This document shows positions 35,680 through 44,611 of a stretch of DNA of 64,000 nt, piece by piece. The notes under the pieces were generated by a model. The model saw only the letters and a list, made by a program, of their open reading frames with translations, was not told the origin of the DNA and searched no databases. The position numbers and the translations under genes are program-made. The DNA is from Paenibacillus sp. YYML68 (GTDB taxonomy: Bacteria > Bacillota > Bacilli > Paenibacillales > NBRC-103111), in assembly GCF_027923405.1 (NCBI RefSeq), contig NZ_BQYI01000001.1, forward strand, positions 7,501-71,500. Direction: 5' to 3'. The stretch's first letter is position 1. The number at the start of each line of letters is the position of its first letter.

Positions 35680-36552
35680 ATGGATGGGCTTGCAACTCTG
35701 AATAGGGCTATACAGTATATTGAGGAAAACCTTGATGAGGACATGGATTTGAAGGAAGCAGCTAGGCTTGCTTGCTGTTCCGAATACCATTTTTCAAGAA
35801 TGTTCTCGTTCCTTGCAGGCATCACGTTATCGGAATATATCCGCCGAAGACGCTTAACGCTTGCGGCATTTGAACTTCAAGCTGGTAATGTGCGAATCCT
35901 GGATATGGCGGTGAAGTACGGCTATGGCTCTGCAGACGCGTTCTCTAGAGCTTTTCAAAGCTTGCACGGGTTCCCGCCTTCTTTGGTAAAATCTCATTCC
36001 AAATCGCTAAAAGCCTATCCACCAATGACCTTCCAATTAACCATTCAGGGAGGAAACGCTATGAATTACCGTATTGTAGAGAAGGAGCCTTTCCGAATTG
36101 TGGGCATCATGAGAAGGGTCCCCATCCAGTTTCATGGTGTGAATTCGGAAATTGATTCCATGGCGAGAAGCTTAACGCCGGAGGACATTGCGCAGCTGAA
36201 GGAACTCTCGGATCTAGAACCACGGGGAATGGTTCAAGCCTCTGTGAATTTCTCGGATGGGCGTATGGAGGAGAAAGGAACCGTCGATCACTATATCGGC
36301 GTTGCTACAAGTAAGGAGTGCCCCGAGCAGTTTACGAAGTTGGAGGTTTCGAAAGCAACTTGGGCTATATTCGAAGCAGTCGGTCCTTTCCCTAATACGC
36401 TGCAAAATATTTGGGGACGGATTTATTCAGAGTGGTTCCCCTCTGCGAGTTACGAGTTGGCTAGAGGGCCCGAGATGGTTTGGAATGAGAGCACGGATTT
36501 TTCCTCCCAGACATTCCGTAGCGAAATTTGGATACCTGTAATCATGAAATAA
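35680..36552 (+). CDS. AraC-family regulator with GyrI-like effector-binding domain
   Basis: 290 aa. N-terminal AraC DNA-binding domain with two helix-turn-helix motifs: [25 protein letters not shown] (~24-48) and [30 protein letters not shown] (~71-100). Residues ~128-290 are a GyrI-like/SRPBCC-type effector domain ([19 protein letters not shown], then [11 protein letters not shown]). Such Rob/BltR-like proteins sense small lipophilic molecules and activate efflux or stress genes. AAGGGAGGT is 7 bases before the ATG. No obvious target adjoins it. Confidence 0.92.
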   Translation: MDGLATLNRAIQYIEENLDEDMDLKEAARLACCSEYHFSRMFSFLAGITLSEYIRRRRLTLAAFELQAGNVRILDMAVKYGYGSADAFSRAFQSLHGFPPSLVKSHSKSLKAYPPMTFQLTIQGGNAMNYRIVEKEPFRIVGIMRRVPIQFHGVNSEIDSMARSLTPEDIAQLKELSDLEPRGMVQASVNFSDGRMEEKGTVDHYIGVATSKECPEQFTKLEVSKATWAIFEAVGPFPNTLQNIWGRIYSEWFPSASYELARGPEMVWNESTDFSSQTFRSEIWIPVIMK

Positions 36553-36570
36553 GACTTGCATCTATCAAGC

Positions 36571-36612
36571 GAAAAAAAAGATCTCGAGAGAACCTCATTC
36601 GGGGTTCTCTCT
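36571..36612. terminator. Bidirectional terminator between the AraC and MarR genes
   Basis: Stem GAGAGAACC (36586-36594) / GGTTCTCTC (36603-36611). On the minus strand eight T residues follow a few bases beyond the stem (A-run 36572-36579). Confidence 0.55.
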
Positions 36613-36742
36613 ATTTGCATTCATTTAACTTGCCGCTACAGACAGCTCGGTGAACCCAACCATAAGTGACAGCGATGTTTCTAGGTTGGGCCTTGTTTGG
36701 CAGAAGGCAAAGAGCCCCTCCCGATGGTTGGGGCAGGGGCGA

Positions 36743-37207
36743 TCAAGCTGAAGGATCTTCACATGACGATGAAGGTCCTGTTTTTGTTCTTTCCGCCAGT
36801 CTAGTAATGGACTCCATGTCTTGATCGGTTAACTGATCTAGAAAATACTTCCGTATTGCCTTTGAAACAATGGGAAGGGCTTCATCCAAAGCTGTCTTTC
36901 CGGCAGAAGTAATGATGACCTCAACTCCACGATCTGTGTCTAGTGGTTTCCTCACAACAAGTCCCCGTTTTTCCATACGCGTTAGATGATGTGATAATCG
37001 ACTCTTATCCCAGTCCATCGAGTCTGCTGATTCCTGTTGGCGAAGCTTGCCGTTGCCGAATTGGACTAACCGGTCTAATATCCCAAAGTCACCCTCAGAT
37101 AGTCCCGTGTGTTCGGACATGTCCTTGACAACACGACCAAATATTCTTTTGAAGGAACCTTTCCACATATTCCATATTTGCATTTCCTGTTCGTTCAGTT
37201 CGTTTAG
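36743..37207 (-). pseudogene. MarR-family regulator lacking its native 5' end
   Basis: From the junction at ~37207 the frame reads LNELNEQEMQIWNMWKGSFKRIFGRV, then a winged helix-turn-helix (LSEGDFGILDRLVQFGNGKLRQQESADSMDWDKSRLSHHLTRMEKRGLVVRKP) with the wing DTDRGVEVIITSAG, and a C-terminal dimerisation helix. The fold is nearly complete, but no start codon with a ribosome site exists at the expected place; the open frame simply continues backwards through the aldo-keto reductase gene. Repressors of this type often stand divergent to the reductase they control, as here before the deletion. Confidence 0.75.
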
Positions 37208-38041
37208 GCACTTGAATTGGGAATTAATTTTTTTAGTACCGCCAACATGTATTCCGACGGCACAAGCGAAGAAATTGTCGGGCAAGCGTTAAAGGACTTT
37301 GCTCGTCGTGACGAAGTCGTCATTGCCACAAAGGTATTCGTTCCGATGCGCCAAGGTCCAAATGCTATGGGGCTTTCTCGTAAAGCGATCATGACCGAAA
37401 TTGATAAAAGTCTAAGTCGACTCGGAACGGACTACATTGATTTATACCAGATTCATCGTTGGGATCATCATACGCCGATTGAAGAGACAATGGAGGGACT
37501 TCACGATTTAGTTAAAGTGGGCAAGACAAGATACATCGGAGCATCTTCTATGTCAGCATGGCAGTTCGCAAAAGCTCAGCATGCTGCGGCGATTAATGGT
37601 TGGACACGGTTCGTTTCTATGGAAAATAGACTTAACTTACTCTATCGGGAAGAAGAAAGAGAAATGCTCCCCCTGTGCAAAGATCAGGGAGTTGGTGTGA
37701 CGCCATACCTGCCACTGGCTGCAGGACGCCTAACCCGAGAATGGGATGAGCAGACCTCTCGTTCGGAGAAGGACGAAATAGCGAAGGCACTGTTTGCAAA
37801 AACGGAAGAGGTTGATCGAATAATAGCAGGAAGAGTTGCGGAGGTTGCCGCTAATCGAGGAGTTACACGCGCAGAAATTGCGCTGGCATGGTTGTTGCAA
37901 AAAGAGGAGGTTACAGCCCCGATTATCGGTTCGACCAGAATCAGCCATCTAGAGGATGCCGTGTCGGCGTTATCGGTCAAATTGACACCGGAGGAAATCG
38001 CAAGCTTAGAAGAGCTTTATGTACCGCACCCGGTCGTTTAA
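37208..38041 (+). pseudogene. Aldo/keto reductase lacking its N-terminus
   Basis: The frame opens after TAG (37205-37207) with ALELGINFFSTANMYSDGTSEEIVGQAL, i.e. at about residue 45 of a normal ~325-aa enzyme; the first beta-alpha units are gone and no start with a ribosome site is present. Of the catalytic tetrad, Tyr (NMY), Lys (VIATKVF) and His (YQIHRWD) remain, but the usual Asp in GINFFDTA is Ser. The NADP-binding end PIIGSTRISHLEDAVSAL is intact. The same junction truncates the divergent marR, so one deletion removed both starts and the shared control region. Confidence 0.8.
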
Positions 38042-38214
38042 AATCGGTATGAAGCCAATCTGTTAAAGGTATACAAATATCCCCATAAACGAGGTCGGGT
38101 CTACCCATTGAACTTGGGCGTAAACAGTGTTAATCTGAGGTCGGCAAGCTCCGTATTCATGTTCTGCAGTACCTCTAAATAAACCCAATATAAGCTCCCA
38201 AGAAAGGTAACACG

Positions 38215-40005
38215 ATGATCACAGTTGAACACTTATCCTTCTCGTTCCCGCAAAAAGAATTGTATACCGACATTTCGTTCACACTGGAAGAAGGGCAGCA
38301 CTGCGCCTTTATCGGAACTAGCGGCAGCGGGAAAAGCACCCTGATCGAGATGCTGATGGACCCGGAAAAGCATCTGTTCGACGGCAAGCTGAAGATCGAT
38401 CCGAACTGCCGAATTGGGTACGTCAGTCAGTTCTCGCAGGTGGACCCAGCGAAAGAAATGACCGTTTATGAATATATCAGTGAAGAATTCACCAAGATTC
38501 AAGAGAAGCTTCATACAATTTATGCCGCAATGGCGACAACATCGGATATGGATTCGCTGATGGAGGAGTATCAACTCACTCTGGACGCGATGGAATCGAT
38601 GGGCGGTGACGATTTCGAAAGCCGCATCAATAAGAAGCTGAATCTGGCCAGTCTCGCGAAGCTAAAAGATGTGAGCATAACCTCCTTAAGCGGCGGGGAA
38701 TTCAAGCTCATTCAAGTCATGAAGGAAATGCTGAGCAATCCTAACTTGATGGTCATGGACGAACCAGATGTATTTCTGGACTTCGAGAATCTGAACGCCC
38801 TCAAAAATTTGATCAACGCCCACAAAGGTATGCTGCTGGTCGTGACGCACAACCGCTATCTGTTAAACCATTGCTTCAACAAAATCATTCACCTGGAAAA
38901 TGCGGAAATTCAAGAGTTTGACGGAAGCTATATCGAATATCATTTCTCGCTGCTTCAGACCAAAATCGAGCTGCAGGAAATCGCCATCGCTGAAGCAGAA
39001 GAGATCGAGCGATACGATCACATCATCGACAACCTCAGAGCGATCGCAACCCAAAACTCAGAACCATCCCGAGGCCGAGCGTTAAAAGCCAGAGTGAAGT
39101 TCCAAGAAAGACTGGAAGCGCGCAGAATTAAAGCGCCGTTCGTCGAGATCAAGCAGCCGAATATCCGCTTCGGGATCGAGCATGAAATAGAAGACGCGGT
39201 TATCGTAAAAGTCGATCATTATAGCGTGGCCTTCGACGAGGTGCTGCTGGAAAACGTAAACTTCGAGATTAAATCGACGGATAAAGTCGCGATCATCGGT
39301 CCGAACGGCACCGGAAAAACGACGTTGCTGCGAGACATCTTCCGAAACAATCAGGAGTCGATCGACATTCATGCGGATGCGAAGGTGGCTTACTTATCTC
39401 AGCTTCAAGGCGAAACGCTGCAAGATTCGAATACGATCCTGCATGAATTCATCGACGCTGGATTCAAGACGTATGACGAGGTCAGAGCGTATCTGGCGAA
39501 CTACGGCTTCGAGGGAGAAATACTTGAGCAGAAGATAGAATCGTTGTCCGGCGGAGAAAAAAATATGCTCCAATTGGCGAAGGTCGCGGCCAATCAGGCT
39601 AACCTTCTACTGCTTGACGAACCGACGAGCCATTTAGACATCTATTCACAGATTGCGCTGGAAAAAGCCATCGTAGACTATAAAGGTGCGATCATTATGG
39701 TTTCGCACGATTTCTATTCCGTCGTGAACGGGATGGATTATGTGCTGATCGTTGATCATAAGACGATTCGAAAAATGAGTATGCGTAAATTTAGACAGAT
39801 GATCTACGCTAAGCATTTCGATAAAGACTACTTGGAAGTTGAGCTAAAGAAAAATTCGGTCGAAATGAAAATCGAATCGGCCTTGAAAGATAAGAATTTC
39901 GAGCTTGCAAAAGGCTTTGGCGACGAGCTGGAAGGATTGATCAAGAAGCTGTCTGCGCTCAAGCATGCGCCACAGGCACTGCAAAGCAAATTTCAGAAAA
40001 GCTAG
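38215..40005 (+). CDS. ABC-F family ATPase (ribosome-associated type)
   Basis: 596 aa with two nucleotide-binding domains and no membrane segment. NBD1: GTSGSGKSTL, signature SLSGGEFKL, Walker B MVMDEPDVFLDF. NBD2: GPNGTGKTTLL, SLSGGEKNMLQLA, LLLLDEPTSHLD. Between them is the charged linker (~240-315) that in ABC-F factors reaches toward the P-site tRNA. The first Walker B has DEPDVFLD in place of DEPTNHLD, a mark of the more divergent subgroups. The family includes translation factors and antibiotic-resistance proteins; which applies cannot be read here. AAAGG lies 7 bases before the ATG. Confidence 0.92.
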   Translation: MITVEHLSFSFPQKELYTDISFTLEEGQHCAFIGTSGSGKSTLIEMLMDPEKHLFDGKLKIDPNCRIGYVSQFSQVDPAKEMTVYEYISEEFTKIQEKLHTIYAAMATTSDMDSLMEEYQLTLDAMESMGGDDFESRINKKLNLASLAKLKDVSITSLSGGEFKLIQVMKEMLSNPNLMVMDEPDVFLDFENLNALKNLINAHKGMLLVVTHNRYLLNHCFNKIIHLENAEIQEFDGSYIEYHFSLLQTKIELQEIAIAEAEEIERYDHIIDNLRAIATQNSEPSRGRALKARVKFQERLEARRIKAPFVEIKQPNIRFGIEHEIEDAVIVKVDHYSVAFDEVLLENVNFEIKSTDKVAIIGPNGTGKTTLLRDIFRNNQESIDIHADAKVAYLSQLQGETLQDSNTILHEFIDAGFKTYDEVRAYLANYGFEGEILEQKIESLSGGEKNMLQLAKVAANQANLLLLDEPTSHLDIYSQIALEKAIVDYKGAIIMVSHDFYSVVNGMDYVLIVDHKTIRKMSMRKFRQMIYAKHFDKDYLEVELKKNSVEMKIESALKDKNFELAKGFGDELEGLIKKLSALKHAPQALQSKFQKS

Positions 40006-40055
40006 AGATAAATATTTCGTATGAACGAGATTTAGCCGGCCAAAACAAAACTCGC

Positions 40056-40084
40056 TTTACTGGAAAATATGATACAATTATAAC
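40056..40084 (+). promoter_or_regulatory. Sigma-A type promoter of the gene at 40130
   Basis: TTTACT (40056-40061), 17-base spacer, TATAAC (40079-40084). It lies 46 bp before the ATG. Confidence 0.5.
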
Positions 40085-40129
40085 AACCACACTAATTCAC
40101 TTATTACTAATCCTGGGGGGCGGTTAGCG

Positions 40130-40534
40130 ATGCAATGGCAAGAAGTTAGGGAGTTATTTCCCAATCAGTTCATCTTACTATCCATACTCGACTACCGCGA
40201 GGAGGAAGGAAAAAAAATTATTACGGAAGTAGCGCCAGTTCGGGTTATTCCAGACCAAGATGCCAATCGGGAATTCTTCAATGTTGAGCCTCGGCAGCTT
40301 GTGTACCATACTTCTAACGAAGAGTGCGTAGTACACCTACGTAATGATCCCTTAGTAAGGATGAGGCGCAATGAAGCGTATGGAATTGGGGAACCGTCCC
40401 GTTTTATCGAAATCGATGTAGGGATGCTTCCTAAGTCACACAATGGATTGCTCGGCTTAGACATACTACAAACGAATGGATTCATTGTGGACATGGAGAA
40501 GCTAGAGCTAAGGTTACCTGAGGAGACAGGCTAG
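40130..40534 (+). CDS. Hypothetical protein, 134 aa
   Basis: It begins MQWQEVRELFPNQFILLSILDYREEEGKK; the middle is beta-rich and the end reads IEIDVGMLPKSHNGLLGLDILQTNGFIVDMEKLELRLPEETG. The NGLLGLDIL...GFIVDMEKLEL segment recalls the flap and C-terminal strands of retropepsin-like folds, but the DTG/DSG catalytic motif is absent, so a protease is unlikely. A stretch of G residues ahead of the ATG could serve as ribosome site. A decayed paralogue end lies at 34163-34231. It has its own promoter and terminator. Confidence 0.7.
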   Translation: MQWQEVRELFPNQFILLSILDYREEEGKKIITEVAPVRVIPDQDANREFFNVEPRQLVYHTSNEECVVHLRNDPLVRMRRNEAYGIGEPSRFIEIDVGMLPKSHNGLLGLDILQTNGFIVDMEKLELRLPEETG

Positions 40535-40567
40535 CCTCTTCATGATGAATACCCTCTAGAACTTCAA

Positions 40568-40605
40568 GGATGGAGAACCGCCAATGTGGCTGCTCTATCC
40601 TTTTT
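40568..40605 (+). terminator. Rho-independent terminator
   Basis: GGATGGAG (40568-40575) pairs (one G-U) with CTCTATCC (40593-40600), followed by TTTTTCT. Confidence 0.7.
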
Positions 40606-40724
40606 CTATTGAAGAATACACCGGCAATATCGCAAGCCTCGATCAAAGTATGCTACCATAAGAACATATGCTTCCACCACTAACAAACTCACAACTCCAT
40701 CCAATCCTAAAGGAGAGCCGTCAC

Positions 40725-41705
40725 ATGAGCCACAAGCAAGAAGAAATCAACCAGCTCGAGGACATGCGTTCCGAGCTCATCGGATATTGCTACCGGATGA
40801 CAGGGTCCATCTATGAGGCGGAGGATGCGGTACAGGATACGATGCTCCGCGCTTGGCAGAGCTGGGATCAGGTCCGGGAGCATGCTGCACGTAGAGCCTG
40901 GGTGTATCGGATTGCTACGAATGTGTGTATCGATCGGCTACGGCATGCACAGCGCAGGGCGCTGCCTATGGACCTCTCCGAGCCGGCAGCTGCTCGATTC
41001 GAGCCTACGGAGACGTTACCGCCAGCTTCGTGGGTGTGGCCAGCGCCTGCTTCCGCTAGCGATCCCGCTCAAGTCGCAGTGAGCAGAGAAACGATACGAT
41101 TATCGTTCATTGCGCTGCTGCAGCTGTTACCGCCCCGGCAACGTGCTGTACTGATTCTGCTCGAGGTGTTCCGATGGTCGGCCCAAGAGATCGCAGCAAC
41201 GCTAGGGATGACCACCGCAGCCGTCAACAGCGCATTGCAGCGAGCACGGGCGACGATCGCTCAATCGAAGCCTCGTTCTGACGAATGGCAAGGTGCAGAT
41301 GCCGAAGCAGATCCTCAGCTGCTTGCCCGATATGTGGACGCCTTCGAGCGATACGACATCGATGCATTGCTGGCGCTATTCCATGAGAATGGCAGCTTGT
41401 CCATGCCGCCCTTCACCATGTGGGTTCATGGCCGCTCTAATGTATCGTCGTTCTACCATACGACACGCAGCCATTGTATCGGCTCCCGGATGATTCCGGT
41501 CCGCGCTAACGGGAATAGTCCTGCCTTCGGTCAGTATGTACCGACAGCAGATGGGGGTGTGCTCACCCCGTGGAGCCTACATGTCCTCGAGTTGAAGCAG
41601 GGGAAGCTCGCCCATGTGCATCATTTTATTGATTCGGAGTTGTTTAGTCGGTTCGGATTGCCGACAGAGCTGGGATTGAATCAAGATGTGGGGACCGACC
41701 GATGA
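40725..41705 (+). CDS. ECF sigma factor with SnoaL-like C-terminal domain (TIGR02960/SigG-like)
   Basis: 326 aa. Sigma region 2 (LIGYCYRMTGSIYEAEDAVQDTMLRAWQSW, then AWVYRIATNVCIDRLR) and region 4 (LLPPRQRAVLILLEVFRWSAQEIAATLGMTTAAVNSALQRAR) are followed at ~205-320 by a SnoaL/NTF2-like domain (LLARYVDAFERYDIDALLALFHENGSLSMPP) that in such sigma factors modulates activity in place of an anti-sigma factor. AAGGAG is 9 bases before ATG 40725. The downstream VOC-family gene is the likely co-transcribed partner. Confidence 0.92.
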   Translation: MSHKQEEINQLEDMRSELIGYCYRMTGSIYEAEDAVQDTMLRAWQSWDQVREHAARRAWVYRIATNVCIDRLRHAQRRALPMDLSEPAAARFEPTETLPPASWVWPAPASASDPAQVAVSRETIRLSFIALLQLLPPRQRAVLILLEVFRWSAQEIAATLGMTTAAVNSALQRARATIAQSKPRSDEWQGADAEADPQLLARYVDAFERYDIDALLALFHENGSLSMPPFTMWVHGRSNVSSFYHTTRSHCIGSRMIPVRANGNSPAFGQYVPTADGGVLTPWSLHVLELKQGKLAHVHHFIDSELFSRFGLPTELGLNQDVGTDR

Positions 41706-41777
41706 TTGTGCGGCGGTACATACGTCTATACTTATGAATCATCAACCATTCAACCCCATTTCGAGGAGGAACTATCC

Positions 41778-42197
41778 ATGACTGTGAAACTGACCCCTTA
41801 TATTACGTTGGAGGGACGCACAAGAGAAGCCATTCAGTTCTACGAGCAAGCGATCGGTGCAGAGGTGCTCTCCATCCTGACTTACGGACAAATGCCGGAC
41901 ATGCCCAGCACGTTCACAGACGAGCTCAAGAGCCTCGTGGCCCACGCCAAGCTCAAGGTCGGTGAAGCGGAGCTCATGTTCTCAGATGCCCCAGGCGGGT
42001 CGCCGATTGAGAACGGGAAGCGGGTCACGATCTGCATCACGACGAACGACGTTGAGCAATCGAGACGAATCTTTGAAGCGCTGCAGCAAGAGGGGCAAGT
42101 CAACATGCCGTTCAAGGAAGAGCCGTTCAGCCCTGGCTTTGGCGATGTGACGGATAAATTCGGCGTAACCTTTCAAGTGTATACGGAGCTGGAATAG
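41778..42197 (+). CDS. VOC-superfamily protein (PhnB/glyoxalase-like)
   Basis: 139 aa, two beta-alpha-beta-beta-beta modules: LTPYITLEGRTREAIQFYEQAIGAEVLSILTYGQMP and SRRIFEALQQEGQVNMPFKEEPFSPGFGDVTDKFGVTFQV. The pattern is that of PhnB-like VOC proteins, with no phosphonate genes nearby to suggest a substrate. GAGGAGG lies 8 bases before ATG 41778, 72 bp after the sigma factor stop. Sigma factors of this class are often paired with small VOC or YCII proteins. Confidence 0.9.
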   Translation: MTVKLTPYITLEGRTREAIQFYEQAIGAEVLSILTYGQMPDMPSTFTDELKSLVAHAKLKVGEAELMFSDAPGGSPIENGKRVTICITTNDVEQSRRIFEALQQEGQVNMPFKEEPFSPGFGDVTDKFGVTFQVYTELE

Positions 42198-42210
42198 TAG
42201 GTCACGGATT

Positions 42211-42250
42211 AAGAGCTGCCCAACAGGCTTGTTGGCGCAGCTCTTTTTTT
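42211..42250 (+). terminator. Rho-independent terminator of the sigma/VOC unit
   Basis: AAGAGCTGC pairs with GCAGCTCTT around an inner CCAACA/TGTTGG stem; T residues follow. Confidence 0.85.
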
Positions 42251-42261
42251 AACGCGTGCCT

Positions 42262-42345
42262 TCAGAACGTAATCATCACATTCCCCTTCTTACGCTCCGT
42301 CTCGACATAGCGATTCGCCGCAGTTGTCAATCCGACAGATTTCTT
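42262..42345 (-). pseudogene. C-terminal remnant of an NADP-dependent oxidoreductase
   Basis: The minus strand reads KSVGLTTAANRYVETERKKGNVMITF-stop. This resembles the ...AHRYVExGxKxGNVVITV end of zinc-type alcohol dehydrogenase/quinone oxidoreductases. Only ~28 residues remain upstream of the MFS gene. Confidence 0.5.
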
Positions 42346-42382
42346 ACGTCGGGCGGCTTGATCGATGTTGAGCCCTCATATA

Positions 42383-42412
42383 TTGTAAGGTACTTCACGC
42401 GCATGATATGAT
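42383..42412 (+). promoter_or_regulatory. Sigma-A type promoter of the MFS gene
   Basis: TTGTAA (42383-42388), 18-base spacer, TATGAT (42407-42412), 50 bp before the chosen start. Confidence 0.5.
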
Positions 42413-42461
42413 ATACCAAAACTTGGATTGCAACGGTTGTTATACAATGAGGAGGATACAG

Positions 42462-43778
42462 ATGGCTGAAGCTGGAAATTCGGTGGAGCCTGCTCGTCAC
42501 GTCCAACGTGAAGCAGGTCGGATCATGGACTATGTACACTCACCTGAGAAGCAACGTCAGCTGCAAGCAAGAACGCTACGAGTCATCATCGTGTCGCAGC
42601 TATTAAGCGGAGCGGGCCTCGCAGCAGGCATTACCGTCGGCGCGCTGCTTGCACAGGAGATGCTGGGCGCAGAGAGCTACTCGGGAGTGCCGATCGCTCT
42701 GTTCACGCTCGGCTCGGCGATCGCCGCCCTGCTCATCGGCCGCCTCTCTGAGCAATACAGTAGACGCGTCGGCTTAGCGGCCGGCTTCTTGGCAGGCGGT
42801 GTAGGGGCGGTTGGCATTGTGCTCGCTGCGATCTGGGAGCATGTCCCCCTGCTCTTAGTCTCTCTGCTCATATACGGCGGAGGAACGGCGACGAACATGC
42901 AAGCTCGCTATGCCAGTACGGACTTGGCGTTGCCTGCGCATCGCGGGAGAGCGGTTAGCCTCGTCATGGTATTCACCACCTTCGGCGCTGTCGCCGGTCC
43001 GAATCTGGTCCAGCTCACAGGCCGCTTCGCGGACTCGTTAGGCGCGCCTGCTCTGTCCGGGCCCTTCATGCTAGCCGCGCTTACCTATACGGCCGCTGGA
43101 CTTGTGCTGTTGGGCTGGCTGCGACCGGACCCTCTCCTGGTGTCGAAGGCGATCGACGAGGAGGAGCGCAGGAAGGGCCTTCTCAACGAAGGGAAGCCGT
43201 CTCTTGCTCCAGCCGCACCTGCCAACGTCCGGGGCATTATCGTGGGAGCAACCGTCATGGTGCTGACCCAAGTGGTCATGGTCGCGATCATGACGATGAC
43301 TCCCGTTCACATGCAGCATCACGGTCACAGCTTGAGCGAGGTCGGCATCGTCATCAGTCTGCACATCGCCGCGATGTTCCTGCCCTCTCCACTTACGGGT
43401 CTATTGGTCGATAAGCTGGGACGCAGCGCGATGTCCTATGTATCCGGCTTCACGCTGCTGCTCGCAGGGATCTTCGCCGCTGTCGTCCCCGGACATTCCA
43501 TGCTACTCATGGTGCTGGCGCTTGTGCTTCTAGGCTTGGGCTGGAATATGGGCTTCATCAGTGGAACAGCAGCCATGGTCGATGCTACGACACCTCAGAC
43601 TCGCGCGAAGACTCAGGGCAAGGTCGATGTGCTCGTCGCTCTCGGCGGCGCTTCCGGCGGCGCGCTATCGGGTGTTGTTGTCGCACAATCGAGCTTCGCG
43701 GCGCTCTCCATGGCCGGAGCGTTGTTGTCGCTGCTTCTCATTCCGGTTGTCGTCTGGTCGCGGTCGCAGAAGAAGTAA
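42462..43778 (+). CDS. MFS transporter, 12 membrane helices
   Basis: 438 aa. MFS pattern: two six-helix halves; the loop-2 motif is recognisable as GRLSEQYSRRVGLAAGFLAGG and again in the second half as GLLVDKLGRSAMSYVSG. A hydrophilic central loop (~220-260) separates the halves. Likely a drug or metabolite exporter; the substrate is not evident. ATG 42462 is chosen for GAGGAGG 6 bases upstream. A TetR gene follows, but its operator sites lie around itself and the next gene, not here. Confidence 0.9.
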   Translation: MAEAGNSVEPARHVQREAGRIMDYVHSPEKQRQLQARTLRVIIVSQLLSGAGLAAGITVGALLAQEMLGAESYSGVPIALFTLGSAIAALLIGRLSEQYSRRVGLAAGFLAGGVGAVGIVLAAIWEHVPLLLVSLLIYGGGTATNMQARYASTDLALPAHRGRAVSLVMVFTTFGAVAGPNLVQLTGRFADSLGAPALSGPFMLAALTYTAAGLVLLGWLRPDPLLVSKAIDEEERRKGLLNEGKPSLAPAAPANVRGIIVGATVMVLTQVVMVAIMTMTPVHMQHHGHSLSEVGIVISLHIAAMFLPSPLTGLLVDKLGRSAMSYVSGFTLLLAGIFAAVVPGHSMLLMVLALVLLGLGWNMGFISGTAAMVDATTPQTRAKTQGKVDVLVALGGASGGALSGVVVAQSSFAALSMAGALLSLLLIPVVVWSRSQKK

Positions 43779-43889
43779 GAAGGAGGTCATCCCCATCGGA
43801 CACGTCCTCATGAGCTACATAAGCCGCTCTGCATACTGCAATGACCCGGAGCTCGACCGAATCGTCGACAATGTACCGTCTCTTGATTA

Positions 43890-43907
43890 TAAATGAATGA
43901 TCGTTTA
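43890..43907 (+). promoter_or_regulatory. Putative TetR operator, site 1
   Basis: TAAATGAATGATCGTTTA, directly upstream of the TetR gene start (43918). The same 18-mer appears inverted at 44569-44586. Confidence 0.7.
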
Positions 43908-43917
43908 TTATTAACGC

Positions 43918-44490
43918 ATGAGACCTAGAGACGATAACAAAGTAGAAGCGATATTCGAGGCGACCGTTCAGCTCGTGAATGAGATTGGGTTCGCCGAAAC
44001 GTCCATCTCCAAGATCGCAAGGACAGCGAACGTATCCGCGGCCACCATCTACATTTATCACGAGAACAAGGAAGACCTGCTCATTCAGACGTACCTCAGA
44101 ATCAAGCGCAGCATGAGCGAGAAATTGTTCCACGGACTAGACAGCTCCCGGCCGGTCAAGGAACGGTTCGAGGCGATCGTCCGTAACTACATCGCGTTCA
44201 TCTATGCGCACCAAGCGTACTTCCTCTTCCTGGAGCAGATTCGGAATTCTCCCTTGCTGCAGAAGTGGTGCCTCGACGACATGAACGCACTATTCCAGCC
44301 GGTCTTCGAGATGTTCGACGAAGGCAAGAGGCAGCTGCTGTTGAAGCAGGCCGATACCGAGATGCTCATGGTGTACGCCGTCTATCCGATCGCAGAGCTG
44401 GTGAAGGAGCATATGAAGAAAGGAGCGAGGCTCGAGGAGGACCAATTGAACGCGATGCTCCAGATGAGCTGGGATGCCATCCAAGCGTAG
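43918..44490 (+). CDS. TetR/AcrR-family transcriptional regulator
   Basis: 190 aa. DNA-binding domain ~8-55: AIFEATVQLVNEIGFAETSISKIARTANVSAATIYIYHENKEDLL. The ligand-binding part is helical (FEAIVRNYIAFIYAHQAYFLFLEQIRNSPLL). No good ribosome site precedes the ATG, and the operator-like 18-mer ends 10 bases before it, so transcription may start close to the ATG. The same 18-mer in front of the MBL gene suggests self-repression plus control of that gene, which follows 121 bp downstream. Confidence 0.92.
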   Translation: MRPRDDNKVEAIFEATVQLVNEIGFAETSISKIARTANVSAATIYIYHENKEDLLIQTYLRIKRSMSEKLFHGLDSSRPVKERFEAIVRNYIAFIYAHQAYFLFLEQIRNSPLLQKWCLDDMNALFQPVFEMFDEGKRQLLLKQADTEMLMVYAVYPIAELVKEHMKKGARLEEDQLNAMLQMSWDAIQA

Positions 44491-44568
44491 CTGCTACGCG
44501 AAGCTTGGAGCTCCCGCGGCGTTCATGCGTAGCATATGGACTAGAAACAGCCGCCTTGCGCACGATAG

Positions 44569-44586
44569 TAAACGATCATTCATTTA
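44569..44586 (-). promoter_or_regulatory. Putative TetR operator, site 2
   Basis: Exact inverted copy of the 18-mer at 43890-43907, 25 bp before the MBL-fold gene. Confidence 0.7.
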
Positions 44587-44611
44587 TTAACTACTTATAA
44601 AGGAAGGGACT

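Noticed and set aside
40130..40534. Retropepsin-like protease
   Set aside because: The DTG/DSG catalytic motif is missing; only the later strands resemble that fold.
43810..43896. 28-codon ORF (MSYISRSAYCND...) between the MFS and TetR genes
   Set aside because: GGAGG is ~25 bases too far upstream and nothing supports translation.
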